From the IMG/VR virus record IMGVR_UViG_3300004457_000002, positions 1 through 43,970 of that record: a stretch of DNA of 43,970 nucleotides, one strand, 5' to 3'. This document shows, piece by piece, positions 1 through 8,700 of the stretch; the first letter of the stretch is position 1, and each line of letters opens with the position of its first letter. The notes under the pieces were generated by a model. The model had not been told where the DNA came from, ran no database searches, and saw only the letters and a program-made list of their open reading frames with translations. A program made the position numbers and the translations under genes. The DNA comes from a virus.

Positions 1-33
1 AAAGCCCGGCCTGTTAATTCAGCGCCGGGCTTA
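1..33 (-). terminator. Intrinsic terminator closing the leftward arm
   Basis: A perfect 8-bp stem (AGCCCGGC with GCCGGGCT) lies just beyond the last leftward stop codon and runs into T residues at the window edge when read on the minus strand. It is well placed to end the long leftward late transcript. Confidence 0.75.
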
Positions 34-53
34 TTTATTTGGGTTGGTTAGGG

Positions 54-764
54 TTATTTTGGTTGGGATTGCCGCAAAAACTCTGCAAGATCATTTGCAA
101 TGTCTCTGTTTTCCCTAGAATAACTCCAATAATTTTGAAGCAATTCAATCATTTCAAACTGAACGTTAGTAAGCTGGTTGTACGCCTCGCACAACGCCCA
201 AAGATTGCAGTACATTTTCATACTCCACAATGCGCTCAAATTCCCCTCGGAATACGCTGTTTTGAATTTTGCGGAGGCAAATACAGCATTGAAATAGCGT
301 CTCGCCTCTGCTCGAATTTGCGCCCGATTCATTTCTTTTGGTTCTTCCCAACCTAGTAGTAAAACTGGAATTGTTCGCTCAGTTGCTTTAGTCGGAGCAG
401 AAAGTACAGCGGCCGATCCAATGTAGGTTGTTTGACCTGTTGGGGTAAATTCAAATCGCTTAGGCTCGTTTTCTTGCTTTTCCGCATCCGCTTTTAGCTT
501 TTCTGGCGTTTCGTTTAGTGCTGGAATCCCGTTGCTTGGATTTAGTACTGCGCGTTTGATCTTTTCTGTTTCCGTCAACTGTCCTGGATTTCCAGTTAGT
601 TCCTCGCTTTTTTTTTGTGCGCGGCGTTCTAGTTCGGCGTATGCGCGGGCGATTGAAATCTCAAGGGATTTACTTTCTTCGCTATTTGGCTTGATTGCAA
701 TCCCATTTTGCATTGCCTTGATTAATTCGTGAATGTCTTGGTCTGAATATTGTGAAAGTTTCAT
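54..764 (-). CDS. Hypothetical protein, last gene of leftward arm
   Basis: 236 residues, family not recognised. The protein is charged and largely helical, with an acidic, Glu/Lys-rich N-terminal third and an aromatic C-terminal part rich in Tyr, Trp and Asn. No signal peptide, membrane segment or catalytic motif is visible. Its ATG overlaps the TGA of the preceding -1 reading frame (ATGA, 761-764), which argues for translational coupling and for that upstream frame being translated. It is followed directly by an intrinsic terminator. The position at the end of the late operon would suit an accessory or host-interaction gene, but nothing in the sequence gives a function. Confidence 0.75.
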   Translation of the reverse strand: MKLSQYSDQDIHELIKAMQNGIAIKPNSEESKSLEISIARAYAELERRAQKKSEELTGNPGQLTETEKIKRAVLNPSNGIPALNETPEKLKADAEKQENEPKRFEFTPTGQTTYIGSAAVLSAPTKATERTIPVLLLGWEEPKEMNRAQIRAEARRYFNAVFASAKFKTAYSEGNLSALWSMKMYCNLWALCEAYNQLTNVQFEMIELLQNYWSYSRENRDIANDLAEFLRQSQPK

Positions 765-952
765 GCGAATATTTTTGCAGCCTCAAGTGCTTTGATTAAA
801 ATTCTGGTTTTGATTTGCTCATTTTCGTCTTGGAATACCATTGCAGCGTTTAGGGCATCTATCAATGCGTCTAAACTTATTTCAGCAAGCAAGCTTTCGT
901 CCTCATCGTAATCAGGGGTAACAGGTTGAACACTCTCTGTTACCCCTGGATA
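761..952 (-). CDS. 63-codon -1 frame extension (probable frameshift product)
   Basis: This open frame has no ATG near its beginning. It opens right after a TGA at the heptamer GGGTTTT (952-958) and adds 63 residues to the membrane protein ending at 940 if ribosomes slip back one base. The peptide is acidic at first (YDEDES) and then helical. Its TGA overlaps the next gene's ATG, a coupling typical of translated genes. A 12-bp perfect hairpin (913-924 with 937-948) starts 3 nt after the heptamer. The alternative is independent initiation at a TTG around 893. Translation is likely; the mechanism is inferred. Confidence 0.55.
   Translation of the reverse strand, partial: YPGVTESVQPVTPDYDEDESLLAEISLDALIDALNAAMVFQDENEQIKTRILIKALEAAKIFA
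913..948 (-). promoter_or_regulatory. 12-bp hairpin downstream of slippery heptamer
   Basis: CAGGGGTAACAG and CTGTTACCCCTG form a perfect 12-bp inverted repeat around a 12-nt loop. The stop codon of the upstream gene (940-942) is inside the stem. There is no U-tract, so it is unlikely to be a terminator. Directly behind GGGTTTT in the correct phase, it fits a -1 frameshift stimulator, although the 3-nt spacer is shorter than the usual 5-9 nt. Confidence 0.55.
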
Positions 953-1980
953 AAACCCTCAGCAGCCGCGCTTGTCACGTCACGGTAATCAACTTTTCCG
1001 TCTTGGTTTGCATCTACTGGATTGCCCAGGAATAATACGACAAGCATAATGCGAATCAATCCAGCAATGCACTTTGCAAAGAAGCCCAACCAAATGAACA
1101 TGGTAGATGTACCCGTAACTAAGGCTGTATTTCGTCCAGCAATTGCGGTATTTTCAGCCAGTGCGCTTGAATCGGTTGCAGCAATGATCTGCGAACGGTA
1201 CGCAAGATCGCGCGTCCTTTGTTGCTCTAATTCTGCTTTGTTTTGACGAAGGGTCAAGAGTTGGTTATTTAAGCCAGCCGTTTCTTTACTCTGCTTTGCC
1301 TTCATTTGCCCAACAGCCCACCCGTTGTGGTCGCGTTCAATTAGTTTCCGCAGTTTTGATTCTGAATTGTAGACGCGGGTTTTGGTCGATTCAATTTGGC
1401 GTTCAGTGCTGCGAATATCTGCCTGGACTGCGTTGATTGCTTCGACAACCGCCCCTACCCTTGCCTGTTCTTGCCCATCCACAACCCGGCGCAAACTATC
1501 TGCGTTGATTGCCTTTTCTTTTTTTACCATGTTGGCTACTGGGTTACGTACCGCATCTACGGAGTAATAATCGAAAAGGAACATACCAGCGATGAGTGCG
1601 CACATACAAGCCCATGCAACCAACTGCATTGCCCGCATGAATAGCGTGTCTTTCAATCCCTTGACCCATGAAAATTTGAAGAAAACAAAAAAGTCAAACG
1701 CCCCTTTCTGGATAAAGTATTTTACCCCCACATCCGTGATCGCAGTAGCCAGGCCAAAAAGGACGATAGCAGTAACCCAGCGCACCCACTCCCAATCGGT
1801 GTAACCGGACGCAAGTAAGTACCCATAAGCAGCAACCGCGACCCCTGAAACAATTGCAACGACTATGATTGAAGCCCGTTCGCATGCCAAAAGGATTTTG
1901 AAAATTAGTTTTTCATCTTGCACCGGGTTTACTTCACCTAGTGCAAAAAGTTTCTTGATTTTTTCAATAATGTTGCCCAT
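940..1980 (-). CDS. Membrane protein with coiled coil and EF-hand/dockerin-like loop
   Basis: 346 residues from the ATG at 1980; the frame extends upstream only to a TTG, which is less likely to be used. Hydrophobic segments lie near residues 31-57, 66-87 and 115-137, and again at about 290-317. A long charged coiled coil (about 160-270) separates them. Near the C-terminus DANQDGKVDYRDV resembles a calcium-binding EF-hand or dockerin loop. The layout (N-terminal membrane segments, long coiled coil, final membrane segment) is like DUF4407-type proteins. It has its own promoter after a terminator. The in-frame end is IQG-stop, but a -1 slip at 952-958 would replace that with a 63-residue acidic tail. 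Function unknown; a lysis or envelope role is possible. Confidence 0.75.
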   Translation of the reverse strand: MGNIIEKIKKLFALGEVNPVQDEKLIFKILLACERASIIVVAIVSGVAVAAYGYLLASGYTDWEWVRWVTAIVLFGLATAITDVGVKYFIQKGAFDFFVFFKFSWVKGLKDTLFMRAMQLVAWACMCALIAGMFLFDYYSVDAVRNPVANMVKKEKAINADSLRRVVDGQEQARVGAVVEAINAVQADIRSTERQIESTKTRVYNSESKLRKLIERDHNGWAVGQMKAKQSKETAGLNNQLLTLRQNKAELEQQRTRDLAYRSQIIAATDSSALAENTAIAGRNTALVTGTSTMFIWLGFFAKCIAGLIRIMLVVLFLGNPVDANQDGKVDYRDVTSAAAEGFIQG

Positions 1981-2050
1981 AATTTTATGCTTTTTTTCTG
2001 ATTCTTTGCATATACGCAAGATTTCAGAAACTTTTCAGAAAGATTTCATG

Positions 2051-2081
2051 CAACATTACGAAAGTTTGAACACTTGTTCAA
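2051..2081 (-). promoter_or_regulatory. Promoter with overlapping 16-bp palindrome
   Basis: On the minus strand TTG (2079-2081), a 20-nt spacer and TAATGTTG (2051-2058) approximate the Bacteroidota promoter. A perfect palindrome, TTGAACACTTGTTCAA (2066-2081), covers the -33 element and spacer and could be an operator. It drives the gene starting at 1980. Confidence 0.5.
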
Positions 2082-2104
2082 GAAAATTATAAGAAATATT
2101 TTAG

Positions 2105-2143
2105 GAAAAATAAAAAAGGGCTATCAAGTCGCCCCGATAGCCC
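2105..2143 (-). terminator. Intrinsic terminator after the 194-aa gene
   Basis: GGGCTATC (2118-2125) pairs with GATAGCCC (2136-2143). On the minus strand the stem is followed by a T-rich tract. It separates the 194-aa gene from the membrane protein gene. Confidence 0.85.
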
Positions 2144-2169
2144 CGCTAACAAATTATAATCCCATAAGG

Positions 2170-2754
2170 TTACTTAGTCTCGCTCCCTGCCAGCAAACGG
2201 GCTTGATCTGCATCTAGTTCATTCCCTTGGATCAAATTGAAGAATGCACCAAAGACAGAAATGATCAAACTGATCAATCCTTTGTCCTTACTGTAAGTTT
2301 CAGCCAATGCGCGTACTTGGCCAATAATTACAGTGCGGAACTCGTCCGACTTGATGTAGGATTCAAAATACGCCTTCAATTGTGCGTTGTTGTTGTCCTG
2401 GTTGTCGGTAAGCAACAGAGCTGCACCAACCACCGTACCCGCTAAGCTGGTAACCAGTGCGCGCGTTTCAGGGCTTTCAATCCCTTCCAGAGTAGGAGCA
2501 ATGGCTTCACCAACTGCGGGAATCACATCCTCATTCAAGTAGGCTAACCAAACGGCAGCTACTTGATCCGCGTTTGCCGCGTTGTCGTCTGTGATCGCTT
2601 CAATCGTTTGGCGCACTCGATCAAAGCCACGATCTGCCAGTTTTTGCGGTAGCTGCTTGCCTTCAAGGGCTGCAAATACCTTGTCATCAATGTACCCAAT
2701 TCCGAGTTTTGCAATCAGCTCAGAAATAGGATTCAATAATTTAATTTTAGACAT
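2170..2754 (-). CDS. Hypothetical helical protein
   Basis: 194 residues, not recognised. It appears all-helical and acidic, with a hydrophobic stretch around 103-115 (LVTSLAGTVVGAALLL) and another near 160-172 (LISLIISVFGAFFNLI). These may be amphipathic or membrane-associated helices. Small, acidic, weakly hydrophobic proteins of this kind occur near lysis genes of Bacteroidota phages, but that is only context. It is monocistronic: about 220 bp of non-coding DNA lies upstream and a strong terminator follows. Confidence 0.7.
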   Translation of the reverse strand: MSKIKLLNPISELIAKLGIGYIDDKVFAALEGKQLPQKLADRGFDRVRQTIEAITDDNAANADQVAAVWLAYLNEDVIPAVGEAIAPTLEGIESPETRALVTSLAGTVVGAALLLTDNQDNNNAQLKAYFESYIKSDEFRTVIIGQVRALAETYSKDKGLISLIISVFGAFFNLIQGNELDADQARLLAGSETK

Positions 2755-2852
2755 GTCAATATTGATTTTATGGTTGAAAAATTATAACTTGTACTTGGTT
2801 TTTGAGATATGTGTTTTTTGTTTATGTTGATGCAAAGTGATTACGATTAATT

Positions 2853-2879
2853 GAGCCGGGCAAATTGTTCGGCTTTTTT
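2853..2879 (+). terminator. Plus-strand terminator-like hairpin
   Basis: AGCCG and CGGCT (2854-2858, 2870-2874) enclose an 11-nt loop and run into T6 on the plus strand. No plus-strand gene precedes it, so it may insulate the small plus-strand unit at 2.9-3.5 kb or end a short untranslated transcript. Nothing else is seen in 2755-2887. Confidence 0.5.
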
Positions 2880-2887
2880 ATTGCAAA

Positions 2888-2936
2888 AATACCATGTTTT
2901 GGGTATTGAAGTTGAAATCTGGTTGAACTACTTTTG
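2888..2936 (+). promoter_or_regulatory. Element-type promoter, site A (AATACC-N7-GGGTATT)
   Basis: The 20-mer AATACCATGTTTTGGGTATT (2888-2907) is followed by exactly 21 nt and then TACTTTTG (2929-2936), a good match to the -7 consensus TAnnTTTG. The same 20-mer occurs at 38151-38170, and close variants at 28030-28049 and 31443-31462, all with the same 21-nt spacing and in the same sense to the next gene. It drives the plus-strand gene at 2979. Confidence 0.65.
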
Positions 2937-2978
2937 TTCTATGCAAAGCAATTAAGCGGAGCAGTAAAATCAAACAAA

Positions 2979-3257
2979 ATGGCATTTGTCGAAAGTACAC
3001 GAGGAGGTAACGATTTTTTTCTGGAGGAATACTCCAGTGGATTCCGGGTTAGCCGGGCTGATTACAAAATGAAACCCCTCTTCATTGAAGAGGTGATGGA
3101 AGCTGTAAAAGATTTTTTGAGTGAAAGAGGTAGACCGATACCCGAAAAAGAAAACCTTCTAGTATCTGGAGACGGATACTATACCCTATCCTTAAAGGAT
3201 AGGCAAATTATGCCCGGTGAAAAAACGGACAATCGTCCGTTACGCCGATCCTTTTAA
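2979..3257 (+). CDS. Small orphan protein in opposite orientation to neighbours
   Basis: 92 residues from the ATG at 2979, preceded by an A-rich context (aaacaaaATG). It is charged, with a helical middle part (FIEEVMEAVKDFLSERG), and no family is recognised. It is one of very few plus-strand genes within the leftward arm, has its own element-type promoter (site A), and is followed by a terminator, which is the layout of an independently expressed moron gene. Three hairpins follow each other at its 3' end: CTATCCTTAAAGGATAG near 3186-3202, ACGGAC-aat-CGTCCGT near 3224-3239, and the terminator. Confidence 0.65.
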   Translation: MAFVESTRGGNDFFLEEYSSGFRVSRADYKMKPLFIEEVMEAVKDFLSERGRPIPEKENLLVSGDGYYTLSLKDRQIMPGEKTDNRPLRRSF

Positions 3258-3266
3258 TTTCATCCT

Positions 3267-3287
3267 GCCCCGAAAGGGGCTTTTCTT
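3267..3287 (+). terminator. Intrinsic terminator between two small plus-strand genes
   Basis: GCCCC-GAAA-GGGGC followed by TTTTCTTT. It sits only about 13 nt before the next ATG (3301), so the second gene probably depends on read-through or on its own weak promoter. Confidence 0.8.
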
Positions 3288-3300
3288 TAATCTACAAACA

Positions 3301-3459
3301 ATGTCAAAGACCAGCAATCTATTACCAACCGAAACCACCGGAAAAGTGGTTTACACAAAAGAGGCTGCAAAGAAAGCCATTAAGGACAACCCAGGCAAAG
3401 CGGTGATCCTTATCAAGGCCACTGCCAAAACGTATATTAATGACACGTTAGGCAGATAG
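3301..3459 (+). CDS. Small basic protein
   Basis: 52 residues, Lys- and Thr-rich (YTKEAAKKAIKDNPGKAVILIKA). The ATG at 3301 has the context taatctacaaacaATG. No known family. The length and basic charge would suit a small nucleic-acid-binding or inhibitor protein, but this is not shown by any motif. It is convergent with the minus-strand cluster that ends at 3483. Confidence 0.55.
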   Translation: MSKTSNLLPTETTGKVVYTKEAAKKAIKDNPGKAVILIKATAKTYINDTLGR

Positions 3460-3482
3460 CACCCATTTCATATGAATCATAA

Positions 3483-3662
3483 TCATATTTCTTTCCACGC
3501 CGTAAACATCCTCACCTTCCCGTGTTCATCCCTCCAGTCGGATAATTCAGGAGCGGCTAAAAATGGAGTCACCCACCGAACTGTAAACGGGTGATTTTCT
3601 CCGTTCCTTACCAAAATCCAAGACCCATCTTTCGGGGCTGTATCTTTACTGTTCCACTTCAT
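3483..3662 (-). CDS. Small DUF551-like phage protein
   Basis: 59 residues from the ATG at 3662, overlapping the end of the holin-like gene by 17 nt. The start WNSKDTAPKDGSWILVRNGE and the later WRDEHGKV resemble the short DUF551-type proteins common in phages (pattern W-x2-K/E-TAPKDG-x3-L). The molecular role of that family is not established. Last gene of the cluster running down from 9.5 kb. Confidence 0.6.
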   Translation of the reverse strand: MKWNSKDTAPKDGSWILVRNGENHPFTVRWVTPFLAAPELSDWRDEHGKVRMFTAWKEI

Positions 3663-3924
3663 TTTTTTCTGTTTTTTCAGGCATGTGTTGCGTCGTTCTT
3701 GACTGTATTGCTCCCATCGCAAGCGGTAAGGCGACATTTATCATTTTCAGTAAATCTACCCGCGCTGGATCTGTATAATAGCCAGTGAGCAATAGGTGAT
3801 TTGTTAATGCCCAAGAAGCATACATTCCAAGAACAAAGCCTGTATAGATAACAGGGTTTTTGACTTTTAGCTTATCTACGTACGGAGCTAAGGTTTCGAT
3901 AAGAAAATTTAGTTGGTTATTCAT
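3646..3924 (-). CDS. Holin-like two-helix membrane protein
   Basis: 92 residues from the ATG at 3924. Two hydrophobic segments near residues 25-44 (NPVIYTGFVLGMYASWALTN) and 60-76 (LLKMINVALPLAMGAIQS) are followed by a highly charged C-terminus (EKTEKNEVEQ). Small size, two membrane spans, a charged tail and position after tail and lipoprotein genes are classical holin traits, but sequence alone cannot prove it. Its ATG overlaps the stop of the upstream gene. Confidence 0.5.
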   Translation of the reverse strand: MNNQLNFLIETLAPYVDKLKVKNPVIYTGFVLGMYASWALTNHLLLTGYYTDPARVDLLKMINVALPLAMGAIQSRTTQHMPEKTEKNEVEQ

Positions 3925-4609
3925 CGTTTTTTGTTTTGGTGAATAATTCAATCTTATCAACATATTTTGAAAATGCACTTTGTATTCCTCCATGCATTGT
4001 TCGTACAAAACTTACATCTTTCTTAGGTATACCGCTATCCACATGCGTTGCATAAGAACAAAACAAAAGCATATCGTTTGTATCATCCAGCGCCATTCTG
4101 ATCACCGGGCAAACTAATGAGCTTGTAACGCCTTCATTTTTATAAATGCTGTATAGTAGCGAATCTTCACTAAGAAACTCGGTTTCAATCAGCACTTTCC
4201 CCCGTTTTTCAACGTCAGTTAGCATCTGTTTGTAGGCTGAATCAATCCCAACATGCGTATACCTTCCTACCGCATTTATATCAATCCGCCTAGCTGGTTC
4301 CCCTGAAATACTTTTATGCCTTTCATATACAACGCTTACCACGTTGAAAACGTCTCGGCCATTCACGGCAATAATTAGTAAAAATCGGTCAATGCAACTA
4401 TTTTCAAATATTTCATCGACTCGATTGGAAATTAACCCGATCAATTCAAAATCAATTAGCAAGGAAAGAGCAGAAAAATTCTTGCTTGATTCCCGTATTT
4501 GTATGTCTTTCCGTTTCGATTCCTTTCGCAATCGTTCTAACCGTATTGCTTGGTAAGAAGCAATTAAGGCTACTATAATAGCCCCGATCTGTGTTATAAG
4601 TACTTCCAT
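3917..4609 (-). CDS. Membrane-anchored protein, possible GAF-like domain
   Basis: 230 residues. An N-terminal membrane segment (about 5-24, ITQIGAIIVALIASYQAI) is followed by a basic stretch and then a soluble alpha/beta domain (about 45-215). The soluble part has the alternation expected of a GAF-like sensor fold (SSLVCPVIRMALDDTNDMLL, then FCSYATHVDSG), but this is a weak fold impression. It lies between the lipoprotein and the holin-like gene, in the probable lysis region. Confidence 0.55.
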   Translation of the reverse strand: MEVLITQIGAIIVALIASYQAIRLERLRKESKRKDIQIRESSKNFSALSLLIDFELIGLISNRVDEIFENSCIDRFLLIIAVNGRDVFNVVSVVYERHKSISGEPARRIDINAVGRYTHVGIDSAYKQMLTDVEKRGKVLIETEFLSEDSLLYSIYKNEGVTSSLVCPVIRMALDDTNDMLLFCSYATHVDSGIPKKDVSFVRTMHGGIQSAFSKYVDKIELFTKTKNDE

Positions 4610-4638
4610 TTCTCATTTTGTCGGGGGAACTGGTGTAG

Positions 4639-5253
4639 TTAAAAATCCATTTGCAAAGACATTCGGTGTGGTGCTGTTCTATTCCCTCCGAACCAAGCGG
4701 AGTTTCTCCCAATTGTGCGGTATTGTATCGGGTTCTCTTGTTTCCCAAGTGTGTCCAAGTTTAGCAGTGCGGCATATCGTCCATTCTGTTCTAGTAGGGT
4801 AGCGGCGTAAAATCGGTTGCTCATTACACAAATTATCCGGTCTTCATGTGGCCGGTTTGCGTTGTTGATATTTTCATACAGGCAAACCTCAAACGCATTG
4901 CGCCTGGTCAAATAAGGCCGCCAGGCAATCATGGCGGCGTTCCTATTCTTCTTGTAATCGTCCCACTTGTAGACCCCAAAAAGCTTATTCCAGTCCAGAT
5001 TGTCAACACCCAGCGACGTGTAGTAGCAGGATGAATCCAGCATAAACGTAACGACGTAGGTTTTGGCCTGTTCTGGTAGTGGAAACGGGCTTGGCTTGAA
5101 GTCATGTTGTCCTTTCTGGACTGTGTAGGTTTTTGGTACACGTTCGTTTGTGTCATCCGGTTTGGTACAACTAGATAGCCAGAAAATGAGCGCGGCAATG
5201 AGGATGACCCAAAGCCACGGTTCTTTTAGCATATCCTTGAGTAGTCCGTTCAT
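4639..5253 (-). CDS. Putative lipoprotein
   Basis: 204 residues from the ATG at 5253, whose ATGA overlaps the stop of the upstream gene. A hydrophobic signal region (WLWVILIAALIFWLSSC) ends in a lipobox-like LSSC near residue 29, so the mature protein is probably lipidated. The rest is soluble with scattered Tyr, Arg and Asn and no recognised domain. A surface or outer-membrane lipoprotein could serve lysis or superinfection exclusion; neither is shown by the sequence. Confidence 0.65.
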   Translation of the reverse strand: MNGLLKDMLKEPWLWVILIAALIFWLSSCTKPDDTNERVPKTYTVQKGQHDFKPSPFPLPEQAKTYVVTFMLDSSCYYTSLGVDNLDWNKLFGVYKWDDYKKNRNAAMIAWRPYLTRRNAFEVCLYENINNANRPHEDRIICVMSNRFYAATLLEQNGRYAALLNLDTLGKQENPIQYRTIGRNSAWFGGNRTAPHRMSLQMDF

Positions 5254-5738
5254 ATGCAATCAGCTATTGTTTTTTCACTCCCAAGCGGTAAACCGTAGAT
5301 GTTCCCAACTGAAAGCAAATAAGATTCACCTAAACCAACGCCATTATCCGCTGCGTCTTCGTCACTGTCGTACACTACAACTGCGTCTACACTTGTTGTT
5401 GTTTGCATTTCAGTCAAGTTCCAACAACCATTTAGAACCGAAATATCTGTCGTTCCATCATTTACAGCTACTTCATACGTTCCAGCCCGGACAGTATATC
5501 CCTCAACCCGTGACGCTTCGATAAGTACTTGAATGTTCCCGATTTCATCACCCAAGGCAACATCTGTCGTATTGAATGAATCGACTGAAAAACCCGTGTC
5601 GCGCTGGTATAGCCTTAATTCCCCTGTGTACCCACTTGTAAGGTCAACCGGAACACCTGCAATTTCATACGTGAATGAAAGGACAGAATCATACATTTCC
5701 GACATTGATATTTTTTCGATTGCGGTTGAACTTGCCAT
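5250..5738 (-). CDS. Putative tail/baseplate accessory protein (BppU-like N-terminus)
   Basis: 162 residues, beta-rich and acidic. The opening VLSFTYEIAGVPVDLTSGYT and the following ELRLYQRD resemble the N-terminal sandwich of BppU-type baseplate proteins, which attach receptor-binding proteins to a baseplate. Its ATG overlaps the stop of the tail spike gene (TAATG), so the two are co-translated and probably work together in the tail tip. The family assignment is weak. Confidence 0.55.
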   Translation of the reverse strand: MASSTAIEKISMSEMYDSVLSFTYEIAGVPVDLTSGYTGELRLYQRDTGFSVDSFNTTDVALGDEIGNIQVLIEASRVEGYTVRAGTYEVAVNDGTTDISVLNGCWNLTEMQTTTSVDAVVVYDSDEDAADNGVGLGESYLLSVGNIYGLPLGSEKTIADCI

Positions 5739-8700
5739 TATTTTGTAACTGTTACTTTGAATGTTCCGCTTGCTGGATCTTCTGACCCTACAAGAATAGT
5801 TGGGCTAAATCGAACGGTTACAGTATTCGCAGCAGAAACCCACGCGAAATATCTTCCTGTTGCAGTTACCGAGGCGTTAGGCACACCTAAACTTACTACA
5901 TCCCCATCGGCTGCGCCAGTAACCGTAATTGTTAAGTCGGTTACCGCCCCTGCTGCTGTGCTTCCGAAGTCTAGCGTTGCGCTGCCTCTCAATCCGATAA
6001 AAGCTTCATTCCAGTTTGTATTCCCTGTGCCTGCCCTTTTAACGTATAAGGCAGGGTTAGTTCCATCTGAGTTGACAAAAAGCGAACCAGGGTTTGCAGT
6101 GGTGACACCTTCAGGTGATCCTGTACCTATAAATTCTCCGACAGTATTTGCAGTGTTTCGATAAATTGTTGAAGTAGTAGTTATTACTCCATTGTTTGCT
6201 ACCCTGAATCTTGCAGTATTATCTAAACTAAATGCAGAGAATGAATAACTTGTAGCGGAGTTTGAAAGCCCACGTACAGATAACCGACTTGAGTCTTGCC
6301 TTGTTGTGCTATGCCCTATGGTTACGTTCTTCCCAACATTAATCCGCATCGCTATATCATTAAGCTGCGCATCGAACGAGATCATAGGTCTAGTTAAATT
6401 TGAGTATCCGTCACCAGCTTGAAAAGAAATGCTAGGTTGTGATCCAGTATCCCCACTTGCATCATTTTGCGCGATGAAAGCAAGGTGAGGTGAGGCATTT
6501 GAACTACTTCGGCTGTAAATAAATGGTGAAAATATACCAGGAGTTGACGTTTGAGACCAAAGGCCAAAGAAGCCAGAAGACGAAGAAACACCTTCCCGTG
6601 TTATGTTCCATCCCCTATTTCCTGTGCTTGGCATCACAACATTTAATGGAAAATCGCCCGACGTTCCTGGTGCTGAAATAGTTGTAACTGCTTGTGTTCC
6701 CTTCACTCTATTACCAATAAGTTGAGCCTTTGACCCTGAATTAAGTGTTGGGTCTGATGTCGAATTGAACCAAATATTATTAGTATAGATGAGTTCTGTT
6801 GAGTTTGTCACAACATGGTCAGTTGTGCATTCAATATTATTATTTACAAATTGAATGCTATTTGATTCGTTGATCGTTAGGTTGGGCGCGGCAAAAAAAT
6901 TGCACCCTGTGATTAAAAGCCCAAGTGAAATAGAGTCTATTTCTAAGGATTTTGAAGAGTTGTGATTGCTTGATAGACCCGTAATTGAAGTATGTGCGTT
7001 ATTTGCACCTCCATCTATACTAATCCCAATTGAATTTGAATTAGTTGATCCTCCCACGATAGAGCAGTTACCTGCTCTAATGTACATACCAGTCGTGTTT
7101 TGTTCGCATAAATTATCTAGTAATTGAACGTATTCAGCGCGTTGTCCCATATAAATGCCAGTTACACAGCTTTTGATTGAGTTGCCTCTAATTTTAGAGG
7201 ATAGATAAGGACCATAACCAACAGAATCGACTCTAATTCCCTGGATCATATCGGTTATATAGCAATTTAATACCGTTACCCCAACTACATTTAATCCTTT
7301 CCAAGATACTCCAACTTGCCCCGCCGCGTCTGTACCATCAATTGTTACGTTTTCAATTGATGAATTTAATCGCATTCTTACTACTGTATCACCCGCACTA
7401 ATAGAGATGATTGAGTTTGCGCCACTGCCAAGGATTTTACCTCCCACGGGAATAGCTAATGTCCCAGACACTTTAAAATTTCCATTTGGAATATAAATTG
7501 CGCCATATGTATTCAACCCGTTTTGAATGACCGTTAAGTTGTCGGTTGTACCGTCACCAACTGCTCCAAGATTCACGATGTTTATAATGTCGGTTGTGCC
7601 ACTTCCCCCGCTTGCGGGTCGTGGTGCATATTTACTACCTGTCCATGTCAATACATCATTTGTAGATGCTCCTGTTTGCGCTAAATCATTTGGGCTAAGA
7701 TTTGCTGCTTTTGTAGAATCAACAGCATTACTTGCAATTTTTACTGCTGTAGCAGAACCATCTACTAATTCAGAAGTATTAACTGATCTTGGAGCTAGAC
7801 GAGTAGAATCAATTGTATTTGAAGCTATCTTTGCATTAGTCACCGCATTGGCTGAAATAGTAGCCGTAACACTTCCCGTCCCCGAAGCAGTCACATCTCC
7901 CGTTAAAGCAGTGATTCCAGAACCTCCTGATGGACTAGACACGAATACAGGAACGCCTGACTGCCATTCAATCATTTTGTTTCCTGAACCTGGCGCAGAG
8001 TTAGGGAAGACGTATTTGTTGTTGTAGAAAGATATTCGGTTACTGGTTGTGTCAGTGTCAAGGTTATCTATCTTGAACCAATCGAATTTAGGGGGAGGGT
8101 TGCCAGTAAAAAGCGTTTGTACTGTAAAAGCTTGATTTATACTATATCCCTGACCTGCACTACCTAAATTTTGTATATACCCTTTAATAAACCCCCCAAA
8201 GTGCGATCTTCCACCTGATGATAAACTATCAAATTTTACATTAAATCCCCCAGATTGCCAGTTTCTAGTAGAATCTATTCCTAGTATTGAGGATGTATAC
8301 TTTCTAATCCCAGGCAATACTACACTCCCAAGTAAATATCCATCAATCTGAGAGCTAGTAAAGTTTAAAATACCTTCATTTTTTAACGTTAAAGATCTTC
8401 CATTTCTATTTATAGAGCCATTATTAAACGCATTTACAGTATTGGTACTTAAAGCATTGTTTGTAAGGTTAGCTGTTGCTCCGCTTACTGATGATGATAT
8501 TCCAATGCCTTTAAGAAAACTGTATGTATATAAAGTCATACTTGCTCCACTCCCTAGGGTTATTGTTCTAGCTATTTCAGATGGTATTGTCCCGTCTGTC
8601 CTAAATAAACTTGAATCCCTAGCCCATCCAACTAACCCAGTAGTTGAGTTATATTTCAGTACTTGCCCACCCGTTGCGCCTGTTTTGTTGATTTTAATTG

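Noticed and set aside
913-948. Hairpin as intrinsic terminator
   Set aside because: There is no U-tract on either side in transcription sense, and coding frames continue across it.
7527-8027. Long antisense frame inside the tail spike gene
   Set aside because: Other frames opposite a Ser/Thr/Gly-rich coding region are often open; composition and lack of start signals mark it as a shadow.
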